Source of the DNA: Phaeosaccion multiseriatum | Taxonomy: Eukaryota; Ochrophyta, other classes | Length of the DNA: 64,000 bases | Assembly: GCA_965112735.1 (NCBI GenBank) | Contig: OZ218962.1 | Span: 3,038,001-3,102,000 of the forward strand | Direction of reading: 5' to 3' | In this document: positions 34,899-45,894 of the stretch, piece by piece | Layout: the number at the start of each line of letters is the position of its first letter | How positions within the stretch are numbered: the stretch's first letter is position 1 | Translations under genes and position numbers: made by a program | Notes under the pieces: generated by a model | Databases searched by the model: none | Seen by the model: only the letters and a program-made list of their open reading frames with translations | What the model was told of the DNA's origin: nothing

Positions 34899-37800
34899 AT
34901 GGTGAGATTGCGCTTCCCTCTGCCCTCTGCTTTCTACGACGGGGCCGATAACATCCTCCTCCTTCCTCCCCTTTCCTTCTGTCTCTTCACTCTTTGTCTC
35001 TTTATCCCCCCCTCTCCTGCTTTTCTCTCACTTCTCTCTCCCTTCCCTCTACCTGCCCACCTCCCTGCCCCCCCCCCCTCTCCCCCCGCCCTCCTCCTAT
35101 CGACTACCTCTTCCTGTGCGGCAGGAACAATTCTCTGCCGCCATCACGAACGTGCGCTCCAAGGCCAACTCCATTCGCACCACCATAACTCAATACCTGG
35201 AGCCGGACCTCCTGGGCAACCCTAACCCCAGCTGGTGCGCATAGGGCAAGGCCCCTCTTACCACTCCTCCTGCAGTTATGCATACTCTGCTACGCTCCAC
35301 ATGTGGTGTCGACTACTGCTCCTCACACTACACACCGTGCCCTTGTCTGCTCTCCTCCCTCTCCTCCTCTACTTTTTTTTTACCTTCCCTTGACTTTGAA
35401 TTGTCCCCTCCCCCGTGTACAGGCCTGACCTGCTCAGCAGCTTCGACGTGGTGGCTCGGCGAATGTCAGACCTGTCCACCGACCTCGATCCCGTCCTCAA
35501 CTTCCTTGCCTACCAGCCGCGGAAACCCACGGCCAACAGTGCCGACAGTAAGTCAGTGAGAACACCCTTCCCTCCCTACCAGAGAGTGGTGCACCTCTGT
35601 GCGCACTGCCGCCTCTCTTCGCTGCTCAACAGTACCGCTTGGGCTTGAGTCCCTAGGAAACTCATCTGAGGCCCTCCTTCCCTCCGTCTCTCCTCCCTCC
35701 CTCCCTCCCGCCCTCCCTCCCCCCCTCCGCCCCCCCACCATGCTGCCGCTGCTGCCGCAAATGAAGTTCCCCTCTTTCTGAGCACTCGGCCCCTCGCAGA
35801 GATGGACTTGGAGGAGGCGCGTTTTGTGGGCATTCGGAAGGCCCAAGTAGAACAAGCAAGACGGGATCTCTTGGCGCGGAATGCCAAACGGAGGCGGCTG
35901 CGAGAGACCAAGAAAGACACCGGAGGAAGTGCAGTAGCAAAGAGGGAGAGGGGAGGGCAGGAGGGCTCGGAGGGAGGCAGAGGGGCAGCAGTAGCAGCAG
36001 GGGAGCGGGAACCAGGGGAGCAAGAGGGAGATGATGGTGAGGAGCACCAGCAGCAGCAGCAGCAGGAGGAGGAGGAGGAGGAGGAGGAGGTGCGCGAGAA
36101 GACGGGCCAAGAGAGCGAGGCAGCGGTGAGTGAGAAAGCCGTTATGTTGCTTTGCCTGGGTGGGGACAGAGCGGATATGTCGTTTTTGTGCGGCTCCTCT
36201 CTGCCTTGGCCTCACCAGAAACGTGTTCGGCGTCAGGTTTTCTTTCTATACGCATCTCTCTCTGTATTCTCTGTAAGCGTCTCTCTCTCTCTGTGTGTCT
36301 TTGTCTCTCTCTCTGTGTGGGTGTCTTTGTGTCTCTCTCTCTGTGTGTGTCTTTGTGTGTCTCTCTCTGTGTGTGTGTCTTTGTGTCTCTCTCTGTGTGT
36401 GTCTTTGTGTCTCTCTCTGTGTGTGTCTTTGTGTCTCTCTCTGTGTGTGTGTCTTTGTGTCTCTCTCTGTGTGTGTGTCTTTGTGTCTCTCTCTCTGTGT
36501 GTGTCTTTGTGTCTCTCTGTGTGTGTGTCTTTGTGTCTCTCTCTCTCTGTGTGTGTCTTTGTGTGTCTCTCTGTGTGTGTCTTTGTGTGTCTCTCTCTGT
36601 GTGTGTCTTTGTATGTCTCTCTCTGTGTGTGTCTTTGTGTCTCTCTCTCTGTGTCTTTGTGTGTCTCTCTCTGTGTGTCTTTGTGTCTCTCTCTGTGTGT
36701 GTGTCTTTGTGTGTCTCTCTCTGTGTGTGTGTCTTTGTGTCTCTCTCTGTGTGTGTGTCTTTGTGTCTCTCTCTGTGTGTGTGTGTTTGTGTCTCTCTCT
36801 GTGTGTGTGTCTTTGTGTCTCTCTCTGTGTGTGTGTGTCTTTGTGTCTCTCTCTCTGTGTGTGTCTTTGTGTCTCTCTCTGTGTGTGTGTCTTTGTGTCT
36901 CTCTCTGTGTGTGTCTTTGTGTCTCTCTCTGTGTGTGTGTGTCTTTGTGTCTCTCTCTGTGTGTGTCTTTGTGTCTCTCTCTCTGTGTGTGTCTTTGTGT
37001 GTCTCTCTCTGTGTGTGTCTTTGTGTCTCTCTCTGTGTGTGTCTTTGTGTCTCTCTCTCTGTGTGTGTCTTTGTGTGTCTCTCTCTGTGTGTGTGTCTTT
37101 GTGTCTCTCTCTGTGTGTGTCTTTGTGTGTCTCTCTCTGTGTGTGTGTCTTTGTGTCTCTCTCTGTGTGTGTCTTTGTGTCTCTCTGTGTGTGTGTCTTT
37201 GTGTCTCTCTCTGTGTGTGTGTCTTTGTGTCTCTCTCTGTGTGTGTCTTTGTGTCTCTCTCTCTCTCTCTGTGTGTCTTTGTGTGTCTCTCTCTGTGTGT
37301 GTCTTTGTGTGTCTCTCTGTGTGTGTCTTTGTGTGTCTCTCTCTGTGTGTGTGTCTTTGTGTCTCTCTCTCTGTGTGTGTCTTTGTGTCTCTCTGTGTGT
37401 GTGTGTCTTTGTGTCTCTCTCTCTGTGTGTGTGTCTTTGTGTCTCTCTGTGTGTGTGTTTGTGTCTCTCTGTGTGTGTGTCTTTGTGTCTCTCTCTGTGT
37501 GTGTGTCTTTGTGTCTCTCTCTCTCTGTGTGTGTCTTTGTGTCTCTCTCTGTGTGTGTGTCTTTGTGTGTCTCTCTCTGTGTGTGTGTCTTTGTGTCTCT
37601 CTCTGTGTGTGTGTGTTTGTGTCTCTCTCTGTGTGTGTGTCTTTGTGTCTCTCTCTGTGTGTGTGTGTCTTTGTGTCTCTCTCTCTGTGTGTGTCTTTGT
37701 GTCTCTCTCTGTGTGTGTGTCTTTGTGTCTCACTCTGTGTGTGTCTTTGTGTCTCTCTCTGTGTGTGTGTGTCTTTGTGTCTCTCTCTGTGTGTGTCTTT

Positions 37801-40800
37801 GTGTCTCTCTCTCTGTGTGTGTCTTTGTGTGTCTCTCTCTGTGTGTGTCTTTGTGTCTCTCTCTGTGTGTGTCTTTGTGTCTCTCTCTCTGTGTGTGTCT
37901 TTGTGTGTCTCTCTCTGTGTGTGTGTCTTTGTGTCTCTCTCTGTGTGTGTCTTTGTGTGTCTCTCTCTGTGTGTGTGTCTTTGTGTCTCTCTCTGTGTGT
38001 GTCTTTGTGTCTCTCTCTGTGTGTGTCTTTGTGTCTCTCTCTGTGTGTGTGTGTCTTTGTGTCTCTCTCTGTGTGTGTCTTTGTGTCTCTCTCTCTCTCT
38101 GTGTGTCTTTGTGTGTCTCTCTGTGTGTGTGTGTCTTTGTGTCTCTCTGTGTGTGTGTTTGTGTCTCTCTGTGTGTGTGTCCCTGTGTCTCTCTCTGTGT
38201 GTGTCTTTGTGTCTCTCTCTGTGTGTGTCTTTGTGTCTCTCTCTGTGTGTGTGTGTCTTTGTGTCTCTCTCTGTGTGTGTCTGTGTCTCTCTCTCTGTGT
38301 GTGTCTTTGTGTGTCTCTCTCTGTGTGTGTCTTTGTGTCTCTCTCTGTGTGTGTCTTTGTGTCTCTCTCTCTGTGTGTGTCTTTGTGTCTCTCTCTGTGT
38401 GTGTCTTTGTGTCTCTCTCTCTGTGTGTGTCTTTGTGTGTCTCTCTCTGTGTGTGTCTTTGTGTCTCTCTCTGTGTGTGTCTTTGTGTCTCTCTCTCTGT
38501 GTGTGTCTTTGTGTGTCTCTCTCTGTGTGTGTCTTTGTGTCTCTCTCTGTGTGTGTCTTTGTGTGTCTCTCTCTGTGTGTGTGTCTTTGTGTCTCTCTCT
38601 GTGTGTGTCTTTGTGTCTCTCTCTGTGTGTGTCTTTGTGTCTCTCTCTGTGTGTGTCTTTGTGTCTCTCTCTCTGTGTGTGTGTGTGTGTGTCTTTGTGT
38701 CTCTCTCTGTGTGTGTCTTTGTGTCTCTCTCTGTGTGTGTCTTTGTGTCTCTCTCTCTGTGTGTGTGTGTGTGTGTCTTTGTGTCTCTCTCTCTGTGTGT
38801 GTCTTTGTGTCTCTCTCTCTGTGTGTGTCTTTGTGTCTCTCTGTGTGTGTGTGTCTTTGTGTCTCTCTCTCTCTGTGTGTGTGTCTTTGTGTCTCTCTGT
38901 GTGTGTGTTTGTGTCTCTCTGTGTGTGTGTCTTTGTGTCTCTCTCTGTGTGTGTGTCTTTGTGTCTCTCTCTCTCTGTGTGTGTCTTTGTGTCTCTCTCT
39001 GTGTGTGTGTCTTTGTGTGTCTCTCTCTGTGTGTGTCTTTGTGTCTCTCTCTGTGTGTGTCTTTATGTGTCTCTCTCTGTGTGTCTTTGTGTGTCTCTCT
39101 CTGTGTGTGTGTCTTTGTGTCTCTCTCTGTGTGTGTCTTTGTGTCTCTCTCTGTGTGTGTCTTTGTGTCTCTCTCTGTGTGTGTCTTTGTGTCTCTCTCT
39201 GTGTGTGTGTCTTTGTGTGTCTCTCTCTGTGTGTGTGTCTTTGTGTCTCTCTCTGTGTGTGTCTTTGTGTCTCTCTCTGTGTGTGTCTTTGTGTCTCTCT
39301 CTGTGTGTGTCTTTGTGTCTCTCTCTGTGTGTGTGTCTTTGTGTCTCTCTCTGTGTGTGTGTGTTTGTGTCTCTCTCTGTGTGTGTGTCTTTGTGTCTCT
39401 CTCTGTGTGTGTGTGTCTTTGTGTCTCTCTCTCTGTGTGTGTCTTTGTGTCTCTCTCTGTGTGTGTGTCTTTGTGTCTCTCTCTGTGTGTGTCTTTGTGT
39501 CTCTCTCTGTGTGTGTCTTTGTGTCTCTCTCTGTGTGTGTGTGTGTGTGTGTCTTTGTGTCTCTCTCTGTGTGTGTCTTTGTGTCTCTCTCTGTGTGTGT
39601 CTTTGTGTCTCTCTCTCTGTGTGTGTGTGTGTGTGTCTTTGTGTCTCTCTCTGTGTGTGTCTTTGTGTCTCTCTCTGTGTGTGTGTGTCTTTGTGTCTCT
39701 CTCTGTGTGTGTCTGTGTCTCTCTCTCTGTGTGTGTCTTTGTGTGTCTCTCTCTGTGTGTGTCTTTGTGTCTCTCTCTGTGTGTGTCTTTGTGTCTCTCT
39801 CTCTGTGTGTGTCTTTGTGTGTCTCTCTCTGTGTGTGTCTTTGTGTCTCTCTCTGTGTGTGTCTTTGTGTGTCTCTCTCTGTGTGTGTGTCTTTGTGTCT
39901 CTCTCTGTGTGTGTCTTTGTGTCTCTCTCTGTGTGTGTCTTTGTGTCTCTCTCTGTGTGTGTGTCTTTGTGTCTCTCTCTGTGTGTGTGTCTTTGTGTCT
40001 CTCTCTCTGTGTGTGTCTTTGTGTCTCTCTCTGTGTGTGTCTTTGTGTCTCTCTCTCTGTGTGTGTCTTTGTGTCTCTCTCTGTGTGTGTCTTTGTGTCT
40101 CTCTCTCTGTGTGTGTGTGTGTGTGTCTTTGTGTCTCTCTCTCTGTGTGTGTCTTTGTGTCTCTCTCTGTGTGTGTCTTTGTGTCTCTCTCTGTGTGTGT
40201 GTGTCTTTGTGTCTCTCTCTCTCTCTCTGTGTGTCTTTGTGTGTCTCTCTCTGTGTGTGTCTTTGTGTCTCTCTCTGTGTGTGTCTTTGTGTGTCTCTCT
40301 GTGTGTGTGTGTCTTTGTGTCTCTCTCTCTGTGTGTGTCTTTGTGTCTCTCTGTGTGTGTGTGTCTTTCAGTCTCTCTCTCTCTGTGTGTGTGTCTTTGT
40401 GTCTCTCTGTGTGTGTCTTTGTGTCTCTCTGTGTGTGTGTCTTTGTGTCTCTCTCTGTGTGTGTGTCTTTGTGTCTCTCTCTCTCTATGTGTGTCTTTGT
40501 GTCTCTCTCGGTGTGGGTGTCTTTGTGTGTCTCTCTCTGTGTGTGTCTTTGTGTCTCTCTCTGTGTGTGTCTTTGTGTCTCTCTCTCTGTGTGTCTTTGT
40601 GTGTGTCTCTCTCTCTGTGTGGGTGTGTCTTTGTGTCTCTATCGCACCCTCCTATGCATCCTCCCCTCAGTCTCTCCCCCTGCTTTGGTCTCTCTCTCGT
40701 CTCCCTCCTGCTCTTGTGTCTCTCCCTTACTCTCAACCCCCCCCCTTTCTAACCAATTCATGACATGCTCTCTTTGCCTTGGCATGCCTCCCTCTCGCCC

Positions 40801-41050
40801 TTCCTCTTCACCTTTCTCTTCTCTCTCTCCCCCTTCTCTCCCTCTCCCTCTCTCCCTCTCTCTCTCCCTCCCTCGCTCTCTCTATCCCCTCTCTCTCTAT
40901 CTGTACCCATATGATGCCCGTATCTGCATCTGTCGTTGCCCCCCCCAGGTATGGCAGTACAACACCAATGTCATGGACGTGGAACGAGCATATGGGCAAT
41001 ATGCGCAGGGCCTTCTAGACAGTTGGTCCTCCACCAGAGCTCACAGATAA
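34899..41050 (+). CDS. MED8: Mediator complex subunit 8
   Basis: Five exons: 34899-34901 (the ATG alone), 35125-35234, 35423-35547, 35767-36125 and 40949-41050; phases 0, 2, 1 and 0, giving 232 residues. MED8 is a head-module subunit of Mediator and links activators to RNA polymerase II. The N-terminal half matches the family layout: a helix ([20 protein letters not shown]), then [19 protein letters not shown] (animal MED8 has TWPSVLDSFALLSGQL at this position), and [17 protein letters not shown] (compare LRTKPDPEVEEQE). A basic helix ([20 protein letters not shown]) is followed by an acidic/Gln-rich insert and a short C-terminal exon [19 protein letters not shown]. The last intron is 4.8 kb, mostly satellite. 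I made the assignment from motif resemblance and phase-perfect splicing. Confidence 0.8.
36254..40640. repeat. 4.4-kb CT/GT satellite array inside the last MED8 intron
   Basis: Some 180 units (rough estimate) of 20-26 bp, each of the form TCTCTCTGTGTGTGTCTTTG. Units vary in the number of TC and TG dinucleotides. The strand is almost free of A. All three plus frames and one minus frame are open over long stretches purely from composition, so none is a gene. Confidence 0.97.
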
Positions 41051-41159
41051 CTCGGGCACCCCTCCAGCAAGGGGCTCTTAGCTCCCAGCCCAGCAGAGAG
41101 GCAGGCAGCGTTGAGAGCGGAGGAGGCTGCGGCACAGAGCTCTTCAGATCAATTTGCTG

Positions 41160-41575
41160 AGCACTCTCAATTCACTCGGCACGTAGACCTTCCTTGTGGT
41201 GTGGGTGTTGAATCCGCACTTGGTCCTTCCTTTTGGTGTGGAGGAGGTAGAGATGGGGCAGTACGTTAAGCCTCCCTCTGGAGCTGCCTGCCTCGCTCAA
41301 GAAGGTCAGGTCTTGCTCTTTCTTCAATCAGCAGCTGGACCCTCCGTGCGGAGTGGAGGAGGTGGTGATGGGAAAGTGCTTTAACCACCCTCTGAGCGTG
41401 CCTGCTTCTCTGCGGACTCCAGTGCTGGGACAGAGTTACAGCTGCCCTTTGGAGAGCCTACCTGGCTGATGGCCTCACGAAGATTACGGTTGGGGAGGCC
41501 TACCAGCTGCCTGCAGATCTGCCCGAGGGGCTTGAGGTGACTCGCTTGCGTGAGGGGATGATGCGACTCAGCTCA
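41160..41575 (+). pseudogene. Highly decayed FNIP-like repeat relic
   Basis: Plus-strand text still shows repeat cores at DNA level: GTAGACCTTCCTTGTGGTGT, GGAGGAGGTAGAGATGGGG, GGACCCTCCGTGCGGAGTGG and GGAGGAGGTGGTGATGGG, followed by a C-terminal end with CTGCCCGAGGGGCTTGAGGT as in the intact gene. Frames are broken repeatedly. It lies directly after MED8. Confidence 0.82.
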
Positions 41576-42311
41576 GGACGATGGGACAGTGGGAGGAAGA
41601 GAACGAGTGCGGGGGCCGGACGGTCTGGTCGTGAAGCTTTGGGGTACTTGTTGTTTATTATTGACTTGATAGGAATCTCCTAAGGGCGGGCTTTGGGACT
41701 GGCCACCATGTGCACTTCCTGGACGGGCAGTTCCTACAGAAGAGCCCCACCCCGTACAATCATCTCCCTCCTGTGTGCAGATGGACGGGAGGTCTAGTCG
41801 AGTCGAGACGCAAAGTCGACAGTGTCGAGACGCGAAGTCGACAGTGTCGAGGAGCAAAGTCGAATGTGTTGAGGAACAAACGAGTGCGGGGGCAGGAGAG
41901 CACGTCACTCAGTGGACGAGACAAGCACGCACGTACGCACGCACGCACGCACGCACGCATCTTCACTCGACTTCCCCACTATACACAGTCAGTCGTTGCG
42001 AAGGGGTGTGTGTGTGTGCGTGCGTGCGTGCAGGCGGGCGATAGTGTTTTTTAGGCCCAATTTGAATGTACATTTCTCTCTTGACTTCTGTATCTCTCCT
42101 CTGGTACCTGTTGGCCTGTCTGCTGTCTGTGTCCACCGACCTGTGTCCACGGGCCTGTCCATTCCTTTCCGTTGCTGTCCGTTACTGTCCGTTGGTCTGA
42201 CAGACAATACAGGCCGACTGCCAGACAGGCAGACCGACCGACAGACCGACCAACAGACAGACTGTCGCCTAACCCGAGAACGAAAACCCTCACCACCACC
42301 CCGCTGCCCCC
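41576..42311. other. Intergenic region with a short tandem repeat
   Basis: No supported gene. Three imperfect copies of a unit around AAGTCGACAGTGTCGAGACG lie at 41806-41870, and a (GCAC)n/(CGTG)n region flanks 41930-42035. Confidence 0.6.
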
Positions 42312-43384
42312 TCACCGCCCGCCTATTCGCTTGTCCCTGCCCACCTTCCTGTGTGCATCCCTGCGTGCCTCCAGGCGACCCCTGCGGTCGTTGACGCTCT
42401 TCTTGACCCTCTTGGCCCCGAGCTTCTTGTCCTTGTTGTCGGCCGCGCTGCTCCGCTGCTTGGCCTTCTTGTCTGCGTACTTTTTGAACTCTTCCGTCTC
42501 CTTGTTCATCAGTTCCATCTGCAGGATCTGTGGGGGTGGGGAGCCGATGGCCGTTTGGCGACGATTGGAGGGGGAACAAGGCAAGCAAGGTGGGACCATT
42601 TGTCATTTGGCGACGATTGGAGAGAGAAGGAGCAAAGCGAGGAAGGAAGTTGGGCTTTTGGCGACGAGTGGAGAGGGGGAAGACCAAGCAACGACGAGCG
42701 AAGGGGGGGGGGGAGTGTACACGACCAGCCCAGGGATGTTACGGGATGCGCGCAAGGACCAAGGCGAAGGAAGAGCAGCAGGACATGCAAAGATGATGAA
42801 ACAAGAGGGAAGAATAGCAGCTGGTGAGGGACAGGGTGGGAGGAGGCAGTCCATTCCTCAAGGCCTCAAACACGCACCTTGGCCATTCCTGCCTTCTTCT
42901 CTGCCTCTCGTTTCCTCCTTTCCTCCTCGTCCTCTTCCGGCTCGGGCTCGGGCTGTGATGGAGGTGTACAGGCAGGCAAAGGAGGGGCAAGGAGCAGGAA
43001 TAGCAAGCAAGTTGAGGCACCGCCAAGAAGGGGGAGTTGTGGTCTTGTGAGGAGAGGCAGCGAGAGAGGGAGAGCGAGAGGGAGAAGGAGAGAATGGGGA
43101 GGAGAAAGAGAGGTGGAAAGCCGAGGCAGGTGTCTCTCTTGACGCTCACTGCTGCTCACCTCCTCCTCCTTGGGGAAGTAACGCTCGTAATTGGCCCTCA
43201 GACAGGGCACAAGATAGTACTTTAGTTTGCCCATCTTTCGGCGGATGCGAGCCTGCCTCATCCTGAGGGAAGGAGGGAAGGAGGGAAGGAGGGGGGCAGA
43301 GACAGAGGACCGGGGAAGGAAGGACGGCGTTCGAGCGAAAAAAGACACACACATACAGAGAGAGAGAGGGAGAGAGAGAGAGGG

Positions 43385-43416
<32 letters not shown>

Positions 43417-45550
43417 AGAGAGAGGGGGAGAGAGAGAGGGGGAGAGAGAGAGAGGGAGAGAGCGAGGGAGAGAGCGAGAGATGCAGGAACGGAAGGCCAC
43501 GTGAGCGACCAGGCTATATAAAAGGGAGAGCGCAGCGAGGGGGCGTCAGACTCAGGGTCCTGGCGAGGGTCAGGGTCAGGGTCAAGGGCAGGGTCAGAGT
43601 CAGGATCATGACCAGGGTCAGGGTCAGGGTCAGGGTCAGGGTCATGACCAGGGTCAGGGTCAGGGTCAGGGTCAAAGGCAGGGTCAGAGTCAGGATCATG
43701 ACTAGGGTCAAATATGCCAGAGGAGAGTCCCGCACCTCCCCCTTCCTCCTCTCTTCACCACACTTTCAGTTTCTTTGGAGATTCCTAACAAGTCAATAAA
43801 TCCCACCCTCTCCTCATCTTTCCGGCCTCACCTCTCCTTCCTCTCAACCTCATGCCTGGCGTCAGCGAGGTCTTGCATACGCTTCCTCTCGAGCTGGTTC
43901 TGCATGGACCTTCGCTTGCGCCGCCACCACCTCTCGCCCCACAGCGTTTGGTGCATCTTGACCTGAGAGAGAGAGGAGCAAGGAGCAGTCGGATTGGGAA
44001 CAGTGGGGTGGGGAGCGGTTTCGTTACGGTTACGTCAGGAGCGGGTACGAAAGGAGGGGTGGGACTGTTGGGATGGCGGGAGGGGAAGGGGGCTGAGCAT
44101 GATCAAGGGCGCACAAGAGCAACTCAAAGAAGGACAGGAAGGGGGTGTCTCTGAAGGTCTTATTTCCCTCACTCCCTCCCTCCCTCCCTCCCTCCCTCCC
44201 TCCCTCCCTCCCTCCCTCCCTCCCTCCCTCCCCCCACCTCCCCGTACGCCTCTAACCTGCAGCCTCATGGCGGGGTAGAAGAGAGAGGGGAAGGCTGCAT
44301 GGTACAGCTCTAGCTCCCAGAACTCCACCTTCCCGTCTGCCTGCACCGGCATCTTGTCCAGCGCGATGCGTACGTTGCCCCTCGGCCCTAAGATGGGGTC
44401 CACATGGTACAGCATGTTCACGAGCATGTGCATCTCTTCCTTCTCCACAAAGCCCTAAAACACCGTGCAAAGCACCGTGTGGAAGTGCCACGTGCAGCGT
44501 TTGGGGTGAGGTGGAGAGGGTGAAGGGGAGGGAGAGAGGGCGGTTTGAAAAGGAGAGCAGCGGCGAAGCCCCAGCCCAGCACTTGTTCCCCGCCCCAGTG
44601 CCGCCCCCCCCTCTCGGCCTGCCGGCCCATCCGCCTGCCTGCCTCACCTGCTTCTCTCTATCCAGAATGAAGAAGCAGAATTTGAGTATCTCCGTCTCCT
44701 CGAACAGCGAATACGTCACCATGGCATGGAGCCACTCGCCGAATTCAAGCTGTGCACACGCACCCACACGCAAGAGAGGCGAGCAGGGGTCAGAGGCTTG
44801 GTCTCAAATACGGGTGTGTGTATGTGCGCGCCCTGCTGCGTGCCTAGCGAAAGCTCACCCAACTACTCGGAGACTAGGCCCCGGCCCGCAGCCCTGCCAC
44901 CCATCCGCTGCCATCCCCTTTCATCTCCCTCCCCTCTTCCCTGCCTTGCCACCCATCCGCTGCCATCCTTGCCAGCCCCCCCCTCCTTACGTGCTGAAAG
45001 TCCCGCACTCCAATGAGCTCAAAGACAGAGTCCCCGAAGATGCTCTTGCGTTCGCCCAACACTGAGTAGAACTTGGCAATCTCGATGGCGCCTGTGGTGC
45101 CAGGGGCAGTATGCCATGCGTCAATGTTGGGACAGAAAAAAAGGGGGAAGCGTTGCGAGTAGTTAGCACAGGAGCATTGACTGTCTATTCAAAGGAGGGG
45201 TGTGATGGGCTTCCTGTGAGGGGTGAGTGCATGAGGGCATGAGAACATAACAGAGCATCGGAGGAATCTTGATGAGTACGAAGAGGTTTTGTTTAAAGAG
45301 ACCCGACTCTTTGGGTTGGTCAAGTGAGCTACGCTCTTGAATAATGCGCAGCAGCTATAATCCCGTGATGAGCTGGACTGCACCGCCGAGTACCGCCACA
45401 ACCTTTCCACTACTTACCCTCTTTATGCAGATCCATCCTCTGAAACAGGTGGAAGGCGTCGGCCAGCTCGCTATTGCGCAGCTCCAGCTGAGCTATGACC
45501 TTTGTGGTCCGGGCGTCTGGCTCCGGCAGGAGAGATACCCCAGCTCCCAT
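42312..45550 (-). CDS. EF-hand protein with N-myristoylation motif and basic helical C-terminus
   Basis: Eight minus-strand exons: 45550-45418, 45091-44991, 44749-44648, 44454-44257, 43962-43832, 43262-43160, 42952-42878 and 42527-42312; all phases agree, 352 residues. The start MGAGVS fits the N-myristoylation consensus. The first half resembles calcineurin-B/NCS-type proteins: degenerate EF-hand helices around residues 20-75, FGEWLHAMVTYSLFEETEIL, then a canonical-looking loop DREKQGFVEKEE (about residues 108-119) and a second region VQADGKVEFWELE. A segment AAFPSLFYPAMRLQ and TLGE-like LWGERWW follow, then about 140 residues of Lys/Arg/Glu-rich coiled coil. Calcium sensing at a membrane is a reasonable inference; the partner is unknown. 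Intron 5 contains a retroelement tail and a GGGTCA repeat. Confidence 0.78.
43349..43482. repeat. (GA)n-rich microsatellite in intron 5 of the EF-hand gene
   Basis: About 130 bp of GAGAGA/GGGAGA units. Confidence 0.92.
43557..43712. repeat. (GGGTCA)n hexamer array
   Basis: Imperfect GGGTCA repeats in two blocks, separated by a duplicated segment with CAGAGTCAGGATCATGAC at 43596-43613 and again at 43684-43701. It is not a canonical TTAGGG telomere repeat. Confidence 0.9.
43763..43800 (+). mobile_element. 3'-tail remnant of the local retrotransposon
   Basis: Contains CTTTCAGTTTCTTTGGAGAT and ends AAGTCAATAAA, matching the tails at 12835-12873 and 55911-55954. It lies in intron 5 of the EF-hand gene, antisense to it. 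Confidence 0.75.
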
Positions 45551-45894
45551 GGTGGGCGGGCGACGGCTGCTCCAGCACTCGTCTTATCCTCCTGTCGTGG
45601 CTGCTCCTGCGGCCTGCCGCCTCTTTAAATCTTGGTTGTGGACCCTTACATCCCTCTCCCTTGCTCGCCGCCTGCGCTGGCTCATCTCAGGTTTGGTTTT
45701 TTGTGAGGATTTTTTTCGCAGAGCCGGAGCCCGTAACCGAAAAGAAGCTCAAACTGCAAATTTCTATGCAAGTTGGTGCTCCTGAACCATCTGTGAGCAC
45801 GATGCCCCAGAGCTGAGGATCGGCCGCTCTTAAACAAAAAGCAGGGGAAGCTTATCGGCTGCTTCTTCACGCCGACTCTGTTGCAGCTTGGTGC
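45551..45894. promoter_or_regulatory. Divergent intergenic region of EF-hand and PPR genes
   Basis: 344 bp between two divergent start codons, so it must hold both promoters. A CTCTTTAAATC stretch at 45622-45632 and an AT-rich block at 45690-45770 are visible. No defined element can be supported. Confidence 0.45.

Noticed and set aside
36246-37733. A long minus-strand frame of Thr/His/Arg/Glu repeats
   Set aside because: It is the reverse complement of the same satellite and has no exon context.
36152-41050. Several open frames of more than 1400 codons, rich in Ser, Leu, Cys and Val, over the satellite
   Set aside because: All plus frames and one minus frame are open at once because the CT/GT repeat cannot form stop codons; the peptide is a direct read-out of the repeat. 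Only the flanking MED8 exons are supported.
43510-43526. A TATATAAAAGG box suggesting a promoter
   Set aside because: It lies in intron 5 of the EF-hand gene, and no gene start follows on the plus strand.
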